64,000 nt of DNA from positions 3,361,160 to 3,425,159 of the forward strand of contig NZ_MPPL01000001.1 in NCBI RefSeq assembly GCF_001911425.1, read 5' to 3'. The position numbers and the translations under genes were made by a program. The notes beneath the pieces were generated by a model. It was not told where the DNA came from. It did no database searches and saw only the letters and a list, made by a program, of their open reading frames with translations. Below are positions 42,883 to 52,205 of this stretch, in pieces; within the stretch, counting starts at the first letter, position 1; each line of letters starts with the position of its first letter. The DNA comes from Mucilaginibacter polytrichastri (lineage in GTDB: Bacteria; Bacteroidota; Bacteroidia; Sphingobacteriales; Sphingobacteriaceae).

Positions 42883-44250
42883 ATGAACACACCGCTTCAT
42901 TTAATTGATAAATACAATGTAGCGGTGCCCCGCTACACCAGCTACCCTACTGTGCCCTATTGGGATGCAGACAATTTTAATACAGACCATTGGAAAAACT
43001 CCGTTAAGTTTTCTTTCAACGAGAGTAACGAGGCCGATGGCATCAGCATTTATATACACCTGCCCTACTGCGAAAACCTATGTACCTATTGCGGCTGCAA
43101 TACCCGCATCACCAAAAACCACACAGTTGAAGAACCTTATATCAAAGCCGTTTTACTGGAATGGGCTATGTACCGCAATATTTTTGGACAGAAACCTGTA
43201 ATACGCGAAATACACATGGGTGGTGGCACACCAACATTTTTTAGCGCGGGGCATTTAAAAGTACTGATAGATGGCATACTCATGCATTCTACCTTGCACC
43301 CAGATGCCGAGTTTGGCTTTGAAGCCCATCCGGCCAATACCACTACAGCACATTTACAAATACTACACGATCTGGGTTTCCGCAGGCTGAGCCTTGGCAT
43401 ACAAGATTTCGACCCGGCGGTACAACTCATTATTAACCGGATACAAAGTTTTGACCAGGTAAAAACGGTGACCGGACAGGCACGGAAAATTGGCTATACC
43501 TCCATTAATTTCGATTTAATATATGGCCTGCCTTTGCAAACATCAACAGGACTTTCGGCAACCATCCAGCAAGTTGCACAATTAATGCCAGACCGGATTG
43601 CCTTTTACAGCTACGCCCATGTGCCCTGGATTAAACCCGGCCAGCGTAAGTTTACAGAACATGATTTGCCCGATGCCTATACCAAACGCCATTTATATAA
43701 TACCGGCCGAGATTTATTTACTGACCTGGGCTATAAAGAAATAGGTATGGACCACTTTGCATTACCAACAGATAGCCTGTACCACGCCGAACAATGCGGC
43801 ACATTACACCGTAATTTTATGGGCTACACACACCAGTATACCCAGCTAATGGTTGGTTTGGGGGTATCATCTATCAGCGATAGCTGGTATGGTTTTGCTC
43901 AAAATGTAAAGTCGGTAGAAGAATATGTTAAACTGGTTAACGCCGGTGAGTTGCCGGTATTTAAAGGCCATATGTTAACGGCAGAAGATTTGATTATCCG
44001 CAAGCATATCCTCAATATTATGTGTACAGGCAAAACCTCCTGGAACCACCCCCAACACCAATGTGAAGCCTTGTTGCAAGGCATAGAACGAATGCAGCTA
44101 CTTGCCGACGACGGCCTTATTGAGCTTAACTCAGGGGAGCTTAGTGTAACCCAGTCAGGCAAACGTTTTCTCCGCAATATCTGCATGGCGCTAGATGCCC
44201 GCTTATGGGCCGATAAACCCTCATCACAATTATTCAGCATGGCGGGCTAA
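42883..44250 (+). CDS. hemN: Oxygen-independent coproporphyrinogen III oxidase
   Basis: A 455-residue radical SAM enzyme that makes protoporphyrinogen IX from coproporphyrinogen III without oxygen. The cluster motif is C63-x3-C67-x2-C70 with C72 next (PYCENLCTYCGC), the first residues contain the HemN marker YTSYPTVPYW, and EIHMGGGTPTF follows. The C-terminal HemN domain is complete (TAEDLIIRKHILNIMC). Length matches E. coli HemN, which separates it from HemW. It provides haem for the cbb3 oxidase under low oxygen and follows ldhA by 12 bp in one transcript. Confidence 0.95.
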   Translation: MNTPLHLIDKYNVAVPRYTSYPTVPYWDADNFNTDHWKNSVKFSFNESNEADGISIYIHLPYCENLCTYCGCNTRITKNHTVEEPYIKAVLLEWAMYRNIFGQKPVIREIHMGGGTPTFFSAGHLKVLIDGILMHSTLHPDAEFGFEAHPANTTTAHLQILHDLGFRRLSLGIQDFDPAVQLIINRIQSFDQVKTVTGQARKIGYTSINFDLIYGLPLQTSTGLSATIQQVAQLMPDRIAFYSYAHVPWIKPGQRKFTEHDLPDAYTKRHLYNTGRDLFTDLGYKEIGMDHFALPTDSLYHAEQCGTLHRNFMGYTHQYTQLMVGLGVSSISDSWYGFAQNVKSVEEYVKLVNAGELPVFKGHMLTAEDLIIRKHILNIMCTGKTSWNHPQHQCEALLQGIERMQLLADDGLIELNSGELSVTQSGKRFLRNICMALDARLWADKPSSQLFSMAG

Positions 44251-44265
44251 ACTAACTTAATTGAT

Positions 44266-44307
44266 CTTAAACAATAAAAGCGGCCACAGCCGCTTTTATT
44301 GTTTAAG
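44266..44307. terminator. Bidirectional terminator between hemN and the convergent gene
   Basis: A perfect 19-bp inverted repeat at 44266-44284 and 44289-44307 around a CACA loop, with GCGGC/GCCGC at the tip and AT-rich arms that supply T-rich tails in both directions. Confidence 0.9.
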
Positions 44308-44320
44308 ACTATTTACGGTA

Positions 44321-46117
44321 TTACACTGCTAACAAACCCGCACCAATTGCTTTTAAGTGCGCTTCGCAAACAATTAAGTTTTTATACATTTCGTCGCGGT
44401 AGCTTATGGTTTCGTTATATAACTGCGGTAATAGCTGTTTGTAATAAATGATACCCTGCTGCAGCTGATCTTTAAAGTTCACCAGTTGTTTCTCCTTTTT
44501 TTGGTTAACGTTTTTCAGGTAGCCGGTAATTTCTTTTCTAAAATAGTCGAGGTACAGGTTCAATTCGTTAATAAAAAGGCTGGGCCGCTCCACATCGCTT
44601 AACAGATCCTGCCGCCCGTAAATGTGCCCCACCATTTCGTCGAGCGTATAAACTTGAGAAAAATAAGCCAGGTTAGGGCCCGGGCAAATAGTTACCGCAG
44701 CATTTTCCCTGGGTTTTAACATATCATTTTTCAGATAGGCCGAAGCGCATAAACCTTCACAAAGGCAAACTTTCTCAGTAATATTTTCTACCCGTTCCTG
44801 GTAATCAGCCTGCGATAACTCCAACGTTTGCAGCTGTTGCAATTTAAGATGCTGGTATTCGCGCGATGCTGTACAGATGGGTTGCTCGGTAAATTCGGTA
44901 TTGGTACACAAATACTTTTTCACGCATGGGCTGCCAGGCCTCCCCTGTTCAATCCTTTCCAGTCGCTGTTGCTCGCCGGTTGATTTTTTGAAGTTGTTAA
45001 ACAAAATACCCAGTGGCGATGATGCGCTCAGGTAAAAATCCTCCTGCCTGGCGCTGGTTAATTGCTGCAGGGTTTCCTCATCAACGTTGGTAGCTTCGGG
45101 CACCAGTAAAAAAGGGCTGCCCCAGCCGGTGGCCTGCAGTTGATAGTGTTCCAGCAGAAAATCGTTTTCGTTAGCGGTACCTATCCCACCCTGCACACTA
45201 ATGCGTTGGGGAGGTATGGCAGTAGCATTAGCGCCTTTTTCAATCAATGCAGCCTGGTAAATAGTAAGCAGTTCGGCCATCATGGTTTCGCGCTTTTGCT
45301 TAAACTCTTCCAGTATCGGGCCCAATAAAAGCCCTTCTGTTGCAAAAGCATGGCCCCCGCAATTTAAGCCCGATTCTATCCTGAACTCGGAAACCCACAG
45401 ACCCTTTTTAGCTAAAAATTTAGCCTGTATATAAGCCGACCGGTAGTCGCTCACTTTTAAGATGATCTTTTTGTTTAACGCGCCATCACTGTCTGGAAAA
45501 AAGCAATCAAACGATTCCAGATAGCTGTATAAACGCGGGTTCATCCCTGCCGAAAGAACTACCGACGATTGCAGATCGCTATTCACAAAACCCCTGATGC
45601 CAGCCAGCGCATCGGTATTATCATCACCGGTATACTGCCCGTCAATATCAAAATTAAGCTTATCCACTTTCGACATAATATTAACATCGATAGCGCCCTT
45701 CTGCATCCGGCTCAGTAAAATATTTTGAAAGATCTTTTTGCTGATGCCTTCGGGATACTCCTGCATCAATTCATAGCCCTGTTTCAGGTGCGATGAATCC
45801 GGCAGCAGGCTAAAGTATCTATCCAGGTCGTTATTTTGATTAAATGGCAAGGTTTTTAACCGCTCAAATTGCTTATTTACAAGTTTGTTAAGCAGGTTCA
45901 GATAAGCGGTGATTCTTTTTGCCCGGGCATCCGGTGCAGATTTCATGATCGGCGTGTATGCTTCCTCATTTTGCAACGCATGGTACTTACGCATGCGTTC
46001 AATAAGCTCATCATCAACAATAGAAACTACCGATGCTATACCGTACCTGGCAGTTTTTAAAGGCGTATCAATAGAAAAGCCTAACCCTAATACTGGAATA
46101 TGAAAAGTATGTGGCAT
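44321..46117 (-). CDS. Unknown cysteine-rich protein, possibly a FMN-type barrel enzyme
   Basis: A 598-residue soluble protein that I cannot assign. The first 380 residues alternate strands and helices like a TIM barrel: IPVLGLGFSIDTP at the start, ESGLNCGGHAFATEG near 248-262, and RISVQGGIGTANENDF near 305-320, the last resembling the phosphate-gripping GGI of nitronate monooxygenase-like FMN enzymes. Residues 398-478 hold seven cysteines (C398, C404, C415, C451, C453, C457, C478), suitable for an iron-sulfur or other metal site. A helical tail (residues 500-590) follows. It lies between hemN and the cbb3 cluster and has a CRP/FNR-like site 209 bp upstream, suggesting a low-oxygen role. Confidence 0.6.
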   Translation of the reverse strand: MPHTFHIPVLGLGFSIDTPLKTARYGIASVVSIVDDELIERMRKYHALQNEEAYTPIMKSAPDARAKRITAYLNLLNKLVNKQFERLKTLPFNQNNDLDRYFSLLPDSSHLKQGYELMQEYPEGISKKIFQNILLSRMQKGAIDVNIMSKVDKLNFDIDGQYTGDDNTDALAGIRGFVNSDLQSSVVLSAGMNPRLYSYLESFDCFFPDSDGALNKKIILKVSDYRSAYIQAKFLAKKGLWVSEFRIESGLNCGGHAFATEGLLLGPILEEFKQKRETMMAELLTIYQAALIEKGANATAIPPQRISVQGGIGTANENDFLLEHYQLQATGWGSPFLLVPEATNVDEETLQQLTSARQEDFYLSASSPLGILFNNFKKSTGEQQRLERIEQGRPGSPCVKKYLCTNTEFTEQPICTASREYQHLKLQQLQTLELSQADYQERVENITEKVCLCEGLCASAYLKNDMLKPRENAAVTICPGPNLAYFSQVYTLDEMVGHIYGRQDLLSDVERPSLFINELNLYLDYFRKEITGYLKNVNQKKEKQLVNFKDQLQQGIIYYKQLLPQLYNETISYRDEMYKNLIVCEAHLKAIGAGLLAV

Positions 46118-46325
46118 AGTTTATATTTTAAGTGTTTGCAGGAAATAAAAGCGGGTTTTGCCACTTTCTTTAAATTAGTTACGAGGAAAGGGATTACAGA
46201 TTCTTGGCAAAAAGCAATACCTCGCGGCTGTATAATTGGGTCAAATTTGCTTTGTTTAAAGTATTCATAATTGCTGTTTTATCTTGTCTCTGATGCAAAT
46301 ATGAACGTTAAGGCTGTTGAAGGGC

Positions 46326-46338
46326 GTGACCACAATCA
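46326..46338. promoter_or_regulatory. CRP/FNR-like site 4, upstream of the cysteine-rich gene
   Basis: GTGACCACAATCA, read on the minus strand as TGATTGTGGTCAC. It lies 209 bp upstream of the ATG at 46117 and just beyond the end of the cbb3 accessory operon. Confidence 0.5.
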
Positions 46339-46372
46339 CCGCTAAAAATGATCTTGAGCATTTTTCAAAATC

Positions 46373-47059
46373 CTACCGGCATATTACTTTACCGGTATTG
46401 GCTGCCGGGCTGATGTAGGGGATGTTAAGCGACAGTCCCCGCAATACAAACCATACGCCAAGGCACAGCATAAAATAAGGGACCACCTTATTCATTTTTC
46501 TGCGTACCGAATTATTTAACAGGCCAGTACTTACCGATGCCACCAGCATTAGCGGGATTGTACCCAGCCCAAAACAAGCCATATAACTCACAGATGCCAT
46601 TACCGTACTGGCATTAACTGCCCCAATAAGCGCGAGGTAAACAAAGCCACAAGGTAAAAACCCGTTGAGCACACCTATAATTAAATGCCCGGCCCGGTGT
46701 TTAAGCGCGTAGGTGAGCACCTTATTAAACGGCTTTATAAGTACAGAACCCAGCCTGTTATTGGCAATTGACACCTTTAAAAACCTGGATGATGCCGCAA
46801 GGATAATTAGCACCCCGCTAAAAACACTTACCCCCTGCTGCAAACCAGACAGCCATATTTGCCGGCCTATTAAACCGGTTACCAAGCCCAGGGTAGCATA
46901 ACTTAATACCCGCCCAAGGTTATAGATCAGCTTGTCCCAAATAATCAGCATAAAACCTGCGTAATTATTGGGGATGGCAAAGGCCAGCGGCCCGCACATA
47001 CCTATGCAATGGATACTGCCAAACAGCCCAATAAAAAAGGCAAGTTCATTAGCGTTCAT
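46373..47059 (-). CDS. SafE/DsbD-like permease of the cbb3 cluster
   Basis: A 228-residue membrane protein with six predicted helices. Two cysteine motifs mark the family: FGSIHCIGMCGP near residues 14-25 and GFLPCGFVYLAL near 132, typical of the urease-accessory/sulfite-exporter-like DsbD_2 group that regularly accompanies cbb3 oxidases in Bacteroidota. A role in copper handling or thiol transfer for oxidase assembly is the usual proposal. It is the last gene of the oxidase operon and overlaps ccoH by 4 bp. Confidence 0.9.
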   Translation of the reverse strand: MNANELAFFIGLFGSIHCIGMCGPLAFAIPNNYAGFMLIIWDKLIYNLGRVLSYATLGLVTGLIGRQIWLSGLQQGVSVFSGVLIILAASSRFLKVSIANNRLGSVLIKPFNKVLTYALKHRAGHLIIGVLNGFLPCGFVYLALIGAVNASTVMASVSYMACFGLGTIPLMLVASVSTGLLNNSVRRKMNKVVPYFMLCLGVWFVLRGLSLNIPYISPAANTGKVICR

Positions 47060-47475
47060 GGTACCATCACTTCTTGATTATACAGGTACTTTTTATGGTG
47101 GTCGGCCCATTCAAAAGATAATTGCCATGGGCCGGTGGCCAATTTTTCAATAGGGATGTTTATTTCGTTTACTCCATCGCTGGCCATATTAATGATTTTG
47201 TCCATCCGGCGGTCAGACGGCCGCATTAAAGTAATTTTACATTGCAGCGGCTTAACAAACTTTACACACATAGCCTTATCCGTAAACCGGATATTGGGTT
47301 GCAGCTTCTCAGTAACTACCCGCTTTTCGCGGTTATAATCAGCATCAAAGGCCAGGCCTTTTTCGTAATACTCGTGGTCTACATCATCGGGCTGTGCAAA
47401 CATCTTTACGCCCATGGCCGTAATGAAAATCACGAATGCCAGCAACCCCAAAACAATTCCTTTTCCCCAGTTCAT
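47056..47475 (-). CDS. ccoH: CcoH/FixH cbb3 assembly protein
   Basis: A 139-residue protein with one N-terminal membrane helix (GIVLGLLAFVIFITAMGVKMF) and a periplasmic beta domain, the FixH layout. The DDVDHEYYEKGLAFDADYNR segment just after the helix is the family signature (D..YYEKG..Y). FixH-type proteins help assemble and stabilise the cbb3 oxidase, and may assist copper loading. It starts 2 bp after the ccoG stop and overlaps the permease gene by 4 bp. Confidence 0.92.
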   Translation of the reverse strand: MNWGKGIVLGLLAFVIFITAMGVKMFAQPDDVDHEYYEKGLAFDADYNREKRVVTEKLQPNIRFTDKAMCVKFVKPLQCKITLMRPSDRRMDKIINMASDGVNEINIPIEKLATGPWQLSFEWADHHKKYLYNQEVMVP

Positions 47476-47477
47476 AT

Positions 47478-48863
47478 TTAATCCTCCCCGTTAACCGGTC
47501 CTATAAATGTTGTATTTATCGTTTGCAGTAATTTATGCTGATCCATTACTTTGATCGTGATTTCCGTTTTCATCGAGCGGATCTGTTTAGTCGGTATCAT
47601 TAAGAAAAACACGGCTTTGCCTGCACCTTCTTTATCAAGTATGCCCGGTGCCTGTATATATTTTATTTTGATGGATGGATTACTCGTAACCAAAGAGATC
47701 CGACGTTTACTGTCGGTTTTATTAATCATATCTGCATTGTAAATATTGCTGATATACCCCCCCGGTTGTTCCTGGTAAAGCATCCCTGCCGAGCGTAAAA
47801 TGGTAATATCTATATCACTGCGTTGGGCTATAAAATAGATAAGGCCTACCAGCAAAACACATATCACTGCCGAGTATGCTTTCATCCGCCCGGTAAATGA
47901 TGGTTTTTTATCCTGTCTGATCATTTCTTCCGAATAGAAACCAATCAGGTTCATAGGCATATTGATCTTATCCATTACATGGTTACACACATCGATACAG
48001 GCGGTGCAGTTAATGCACTCCAGTTGCGTACCGTTTCTGATATCTATCCCGGTAGGGCAAACATCTACGCATAAGTGGCAATCCACACAATCGCCTTTGG
48101 GCGCTTCCTCTTTTTTAGATCGTTTGCCGCGGGGTTCTCCCCTCAAATAATTATAGGCAACCACCAAGGTATGCTTATCGGTTAAAACACCCTGTAAGCG
48201 GCCATAAGGACAGATCACTGTACATACCAACTCGCGCACCTGGCTGTAAACAAGATAAAAAACAACTGTAAATATGCAGATGCTGAAAAAGCCTGACCAG
48301 TGCCTGGTTACCGGCTCTGTCACAATTCTGATCAAGGTTTCACTACCGATAACGTAAGCCAGAAAGGTATTGGCGATGAGGAAGGACACCAGGAAAAAGA
48401 GTACGTGTTTAGCTGATTTTTTAAAGACTTTTTCTTGTGTCCATGCTCCTTCATCCAGCTTTCTGCGCTTTTTAGCATCCCCTTCAATCCATACTTCTAT
48501 TTTGCGGAACACCATCTCCATAAAAATAGTCTGCGGACAGATCCAACCACAAAATACTCGGCCGAAAGCAATAGTAAACAACACTATGCATACGATGCCG
48601 GCAAGCATAGCCAGTACGAATAAAAAGAAATCCTGCGGCCAAAATACCTGCCCAAATAGCACAAAGCGGCGTTCTATTACATTGAGCAACAAAAATGGCT
48701 GCCCGCTAATGCGAATAAATGGCCCAGCAAAAAACATCACCAGGTAAGCATAACTAAGCCAGGTGCGGTATTCGTAAAGTTTACCTTTACGAATAACCGG
48801 GTACATCCATTTACGGCTATTACTAGCCGCTTGTGGCCGACTTAAATTTTCTGTTAGTTGCAT
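47478..48863 (-). CDS. ccoG: CcoG/FixG ferredoxin-like cbb3 assembly protein
   Basis: A 461-residue membrane protein of the FixG family. It has NapH-like cysteine motifs in the membrane part (FCGWICPQTIFMEMVF; CTVICPYGRLQGVL) and a cytoplasmic pair of 4Fe-4S motifs (CVDCHLCVDVCPTG and CINCTACIDVCNHVM). A C-terminal Ig-like periplasmic domain follows the last helix (AVICVLLVGLIYFIA). CcoG is thought to reduce copper for insertion into the oxidase. It lies between ccoP (8 bp) and ccoH (2 bp). Confidence 0.96.
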   Translation of the reverse strand: MQLTENLSRPQAASNSRKWMYPVIRKGKLYEYRTWLSYAYLVMFFAGPFIRISGQPFLLLNVIERRFVLFGQVFWPQDFFLFVLAMLAGIVCIVLFTIAFGRVFCGWICPQTIFMEMVFRKIEVWIEGDAKKRRKLDEGAWTQEKVFKKSAKHVLFFLVSFLIANTFLAYVIGSETLIRIVTEPVTRHWSGFFSICIFTVVFYLVYSQVRELVCTVICPYGRLQGVLTDKHTLVVAYNYLRGEPRGKRSKKEEAPKGDCVDCHLCVDVCPTGIDIRNGTQLECINCTACIDVCNHVMDKINMPMNLIGFYSEEMIRQDKKPSFTGRMKAYSAVICVLLVGLIYFIAQRSDIDITILRSAGMLYQEQPGGYISNIYNADMINKTDSKRRISLVTSNPSIKIKYIQAPGILDKEGAGKAVFFLMIPTKQIRSMKTEITIKVMDQHKLLQTINTTFIGPVNGED

Positions 48864-48871
48864 GTTATTCC

Positions 48872-49780
48872 CTATTTCGCGGCAGCAGCATTGGCTGTTT
48901 TTGGGGCAGCTTTAACCACATCCTCCACCTCTTTTTCCCCTTGCGCTTCTTTAGGATTTGCCGGGTTGCTGCCATGCAAAGATTTTATATAGTTGGCCAC
49001 ATCTGCTATCTGTTTGGGCGATAATTGTTTTTCCCAGGTTGGCATGCCTTTGGCGGCAACACCATACTTTACGGTTTTAAACACATCGCTAATTTTGCTG
49101 CCGTGCAGCCAGTAATCATCTGTTAAATTTGGCCCTACAACACCCTGGGCATGGTCGCCATGGCAGGGTACGCAATTGAGTTTAAAGATGGATTGCCCAT
49201 CTGCTATCACACCCGGTTCTACGCTTAGCTTCACACTATTCTCATCAACCCGGTTGGCAGACTTCGACAGAAATACTTCTTTTTCTTTAGCGGCTACGGC
49301 CATTTCTGTATTATACTCGGCATACTGTAACTGGCCAATGCCAAATACGTGATATACCAGCAGATACCCTATAGCAAATACTATAGTGGCATAAAACAAG
49401 CCGGTAAACCATGATGGTATCGGGTTATCTATTTCCTGTATACCGTCATAATCATGCGGTATAATCAGCGCGGCTTCTTCATCAAGCGGCTTTAGTTCAA
49501 GCAAACGTTCTACCACACTGGTTTTAGGCTTTAGCTTAATTTTAGCAGCAGCCTCTTCAGCTTTCATGGTGGCGTAAGCTTCGGGGCCGATGATTATTTT
49601 GGTGAGTACTTTAAAGGTGCGCAGCAATACCAGCATTACGATAACCAGTAAGATCAGCATCATCATGATGGCACCATAGGCAATATAGTTTTTATCCTGG
49701 CCAGAGATAAGGCTATCGGCCTTTATTCCCTGGGCTGCCATCACTAAAACTATTAAGAGGATAGGTTTAATCAATTTCAT
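48872..49780 (-). CDS. ccoP: cbb3 oxidase subunit III (CcoP), single haem
   Basis: A 302-residue subunit. An N-terminal signal-like helix (LIVLVMAAQGIKA), a second helix (YGAIMMMLILLVIVMLVLL) and the FixP N-terminal motif DYDGIQEIDNPIPSWF with the following helix place it in the CcoP family. It has one c-type haem site (CVPCH) with a later axial methionine region (GMPTWEKQLS). Proteobacterial CcoP has two CxxCH motifs, so this version carries fewer electron-transfer haems. An alanine/lysine-rich tail follows. It overlaps ccoQ by 4 bp and receives electrons for the oxidase. Confidence 0.93.
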   Translation of the reverse strand: MKLIKPILLIVLVMAAQGIKADSLISGQDKNYIAYGAIMMMLILLVIVMLVLLRTFKVLTKIIIGPEAYATMKAEEAAAKIKLKPKTSVVERLLELKPLDEEAALIIPHDYDGIQEIDNPIPSWFTGLFYATIVFAIGYLLVYHVFGIGQLQYAEYNTEMAVAAKEKEVFLSKSANRVDENSVKLSVEPGVIADGQSIFKLNCVPCHGDHAQGVVGPNLTDDYWLHGSKISDVFKTVKYGVAAKGMPTWEKQLSPKQIADVANYIKSLHGSNPANPKEAQGEKEVEDVVKAAPKTANAAAAK

Positions 49781-49968
49781 GGCTGTAAGTTTTCTTGGTT
49801 TTCGGCAATACTGTCGTGTAGTGGCATATCGCTCATGTAAACCACATGCTGTTTTTTAATGAGCAAAAGCCACACAGCCACCACAATAAAAAACAATAAA
49901 AAGATGGCCAATGAAGAGAGCAGGTAACCCTCGTTTCCGTGAATATTTTCTGTAAACTGCTTAAACAT
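49777..49968 (-). CDS. ccoQ: CcoQ small cbb3 subunit
   Basis: A 63-residue protein. The ATG at 49968 gives MFKQFTENIHGNEGYLL and one membrane helix (LAIFLLFFIVVAVWLLLI), followed by a short polar tail with YMSDMPLHDS, which corresponds to the CcoQ/FixQ end. An in-frame ATG at 50049 lies inside ccoNO and adds unrelated residues. CcoQ stabilises the complex. It starts 4 bp after the ccoNO stop and overlaps ccoP by 4 bp. Confidence 0.88.
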   Translation of the reverse strand: MFKQFTENIHGNEGYLLSSLAIFLLFFIVVAVWLLLIKKQHVVYMSDMPLHDSIAENQENLQP

Positions 49969-49972
49969 GGTA

Positions 49973-52105
49973 TTAGTTATTTGGAGTTGCGGTTTTGTTT
50001 GCTTTAATGTCCATACCCAAACGCTGCAGGTAAGCGATAATGGCCACAATTTCTTTCGTGCTTTTTACCTTAATATGGTCCTTCGCTAAGTTATCGGCTA
50101 TGCCTTTCGCCTGCTTGTCCAGATCGCGGTTTGCTATGTTTTCGTAACCGGGGCCGTAAGGAACACCCAGCTTGCGCATAGCATTAATTTTTGATGCCGT
50201 GGTGGTGGTGTCCAGCGTTTGTGAAATTAACCAGTCGTAATTAGGCATAATACTCCCCGGCGACATTAACCTCGGGTCCATTAAGTGATTATAATGCCAT
50301 GCATTGCCATACTTGCCGCCTATACGCGCCAGATCTGGCCCGGTACGTTTAGAGCCCCATAGAAACGGGTGATCGTACACAAATTCTCCGGCTTTGCTAT
50401 ATTCTCCGTAGCGCTCCGTCTCAGACCGAAAAGGCCTAACCGTTTGCGAGTGGCAGCCCACGCAGCCCTCCCGGATATAAAGATCGCGCCCCTGTAATTC
50501 GAGCGGACTATAGGGTTTTACGCTGGCTATAGTTGGGATGTTTGATGAGATGGTAAGGGTTGGCATCAGCTCCACAAAAGTACCCACCAATATCACCAGC
50601 AAGGCCAGTACCATTAGCTGGATAGGCCTGCGCTCTAATGTACGGTGCCAGTGTGCGCCCTTCTCTTCCGTAAACTCCGGCGCAAGCGGCATGGCTTCGG
50701 CGGCTTCATTTGCTACCAGCTTACCTTGCAACATCGTGCGGGTAAGGTTATAAGCCATGATGATAACCCCCGACAGATAGAACGTGCCCCCTACTGACCG
50801 TAACACATGCATTGGGATAATGCGCAGCGTAGTTTCCAGGAAATTAGGATATTTCAGCATACCTTCCGCGGTAAACTCTTTCCACATTAAGCCCTGGGTA
50901 AAACCTGCCCAATACATCGGCACGGCATAAAACAAAATGCCCAGTGTGCCTATCCAAAAATGAAACGAAGCCAGTTTTTTAGAATAAAGCTCTGTTTTAT
51001 AAATGCGGGGTATTAACCAATACAGAATAGCAAAGGTTAAAAAGCCATTCCACCCCAAAGCACCTACGTGTACGTGTGCAATGATCCAATCTGTAAAGTG
51101 GCCAATGGCATTCACTTGTTTCAGTGCCAGCATCGGGCCTTCAAAAGTGGCCATACCATAAGCGGTAATGCCTACCACCATAAATTTCAAAACAGCATCA
51201 TCACGCACCTTGTCCCATGCGCCACGCAGGGTAAGCAAACCGTTAATCATACCACCCCAGCTTGGTGCAATAAGCATAATAGAAAAGGCTACGCCTAATG
51301 ATTGCGCCCAGCCCGGTAAGGTGGTGTACAACAAGTGGTGAGGGCCTGCCCAGATGTAAATAAATATCAATGCCCAAAAGTGCAGGATGCTTAATTTATA
51401 AGAGTAAATAGGCCTGTTAGCCATTTTAGGTAAAAAGTAATACATCATACCCAGGTAGGGCGTGGTTAAGAAAAACGCTACCGCATTATGCCCATACCAC
51501 CATTGTACCAGTGCATCTTGCACACCGGCAAACAGGTAATAGCTTTTCCAGGTAGAGATGGGTAATTCGAGCGAGTTAACGATGTGTAATACCGCTACCG
51601 TAACAAAGGTGGCAATGTAAAACCAAATGGCTACGTACAAATGCCTTTCGCGGCGTTTGAATATGGTACCGAACATGTTTATGCCAAAAACCACCCAAAT
51701 TACGGTGATGGCAATATCTATCGGCCATTCCAGTTCGGCGTATTCGTGCGATGTGGTAATACCCAGCGGTAAGGTTATTACTGCCGAAATAATAATAATT
51801 TGCCAGCCCCAAAAATGGATCTTGCTGAGCGCATCACTAAACATGCGCGCTTTAAGCAGCCGTTGCAAGGAGTAATATACACCCATAAATATGGCGTTAC
51901 CCACAAAGGCAAAAATTACAGCATTGGTGTGCAGGGGGCGAATGCGGCCAAAGGAAGTGTATTGGTTACCCATATTGGCGGCAGGATGGTACAATTGTAT
52001 CGCGATGATGAGGCCAACGGTCATGCCGATGATGCCCCATATTACCGTTGCGATACCGAAATCACGTACAATTTTGTTATCGTAGTAAAATTTTTCGGGT
52101 TGCAT
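49973..52105 (-). CDS. ccoNO: Fused cbb3 oxidase subunits I and II (CcoN-CcoO)
   Basis: A 710-residue fusion. Residues 1-475 are CcoN with about twelve helices and haem/copper ligands including RPLHTNAVIFAFVGN, WWYGHNAVAFFLT, GPHHLLYTTLP and IAHVHVGALGWNG. Residues 490-700 are CcoO, with a membrane helix (MLALLVILVGTFVELMPTL) and one c-haem motif (CVGCHSQTVRPFRSETERYGE), then IMPNYDWLI with the axial methionine. Fusion of the two subunits is usual in Bacteroidota. The enzyme reduces oxygen with high affinity and pumps protons. Upstream at 52193 is a CRP/FNR-like site; ccoQ follows by 4 bp. Confidence 0.97.
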   Translation of the reverse strand: MQPEKFYYDNKIVRDFGIATVIWGIIGMTVGLIIAIQLYHPAANMGNQYTSFGRIRPLHTNAVIFAFVGNAIFMGVYYSLQRLLKARMFSDALSKIHFWGWQIIIISAVITLPLGITTSHEYAELEWPIDIAITVIWVVFGINMFGTIFKRRERHLYVAIWFYIATFVTVAVLHIVNSLELPISTWKSYYLFAGVQDALVQWWYGHNAVAFFLTTPYLGMMYYFLPKMANRPIYSYKLSILHFWALIFIYIWAGPHHLLYTTLPGWAQSLGVAFSIMLIAPSWGGMINGLLTLRGAWDKVRDDAVLKFMVVGITAYGMATFEGPMLALKQVNAIGHFTDWIIAHVHVGALGWNGFLTFAILYWLIPRIYKTELYSKKLASFHFWIGTLGILFYAVPMYWAGFTQGLMWKEFTAEGMLKYPNFLETTLRIIPMHVLRSVGGTFYLSGVIIMAYNLTRTMLQGKLVANEAAEAMPLAPEFTEEKGAHWHRTLERRPIQLMVLALLVILVGTFVELMPTLTISSNIPTIASVKPYSPLELQGRDLYIREGCVGCHSQTVRPFRSETERYGEYSKAGEFVYDHPFLWGSKRTGPDLARIGGKYGNAWHYNHLMDPRLMSPGSIMPNYDWLISQTLDTTTTASKINAMRKLGVPYGPGYENIANRDLDKQAKGIADNLAKDHIKVKSTKEIVAIIAYLQRLGMDIKANKTATPNN

Positions 52106-52192
52106 AATAATCGTGTGGTTGTATCTGTTTTGGATGATGTAAAAGTAGGCAGGTAACTCCTGCGGCAGAATGATGACGGTTGCGCAAAAAGC

Positions 52193-52205
52193 TGATCTTA
52201 GTCAC
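52193..52205. promoter_or_regulatory. CRP/FNR-like site 5, upstream of ccoNO
   Basis: TGATCTTAGTCAC, extended as TGAT-N3-AGTCACTTT. It lies 88 bp upstream of the ccoNO ATG and overlaps the last codons of ccoS, so ccoNO probably has its own promoter here in addition to readthrough from ccoI. Confidence 0.65.
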
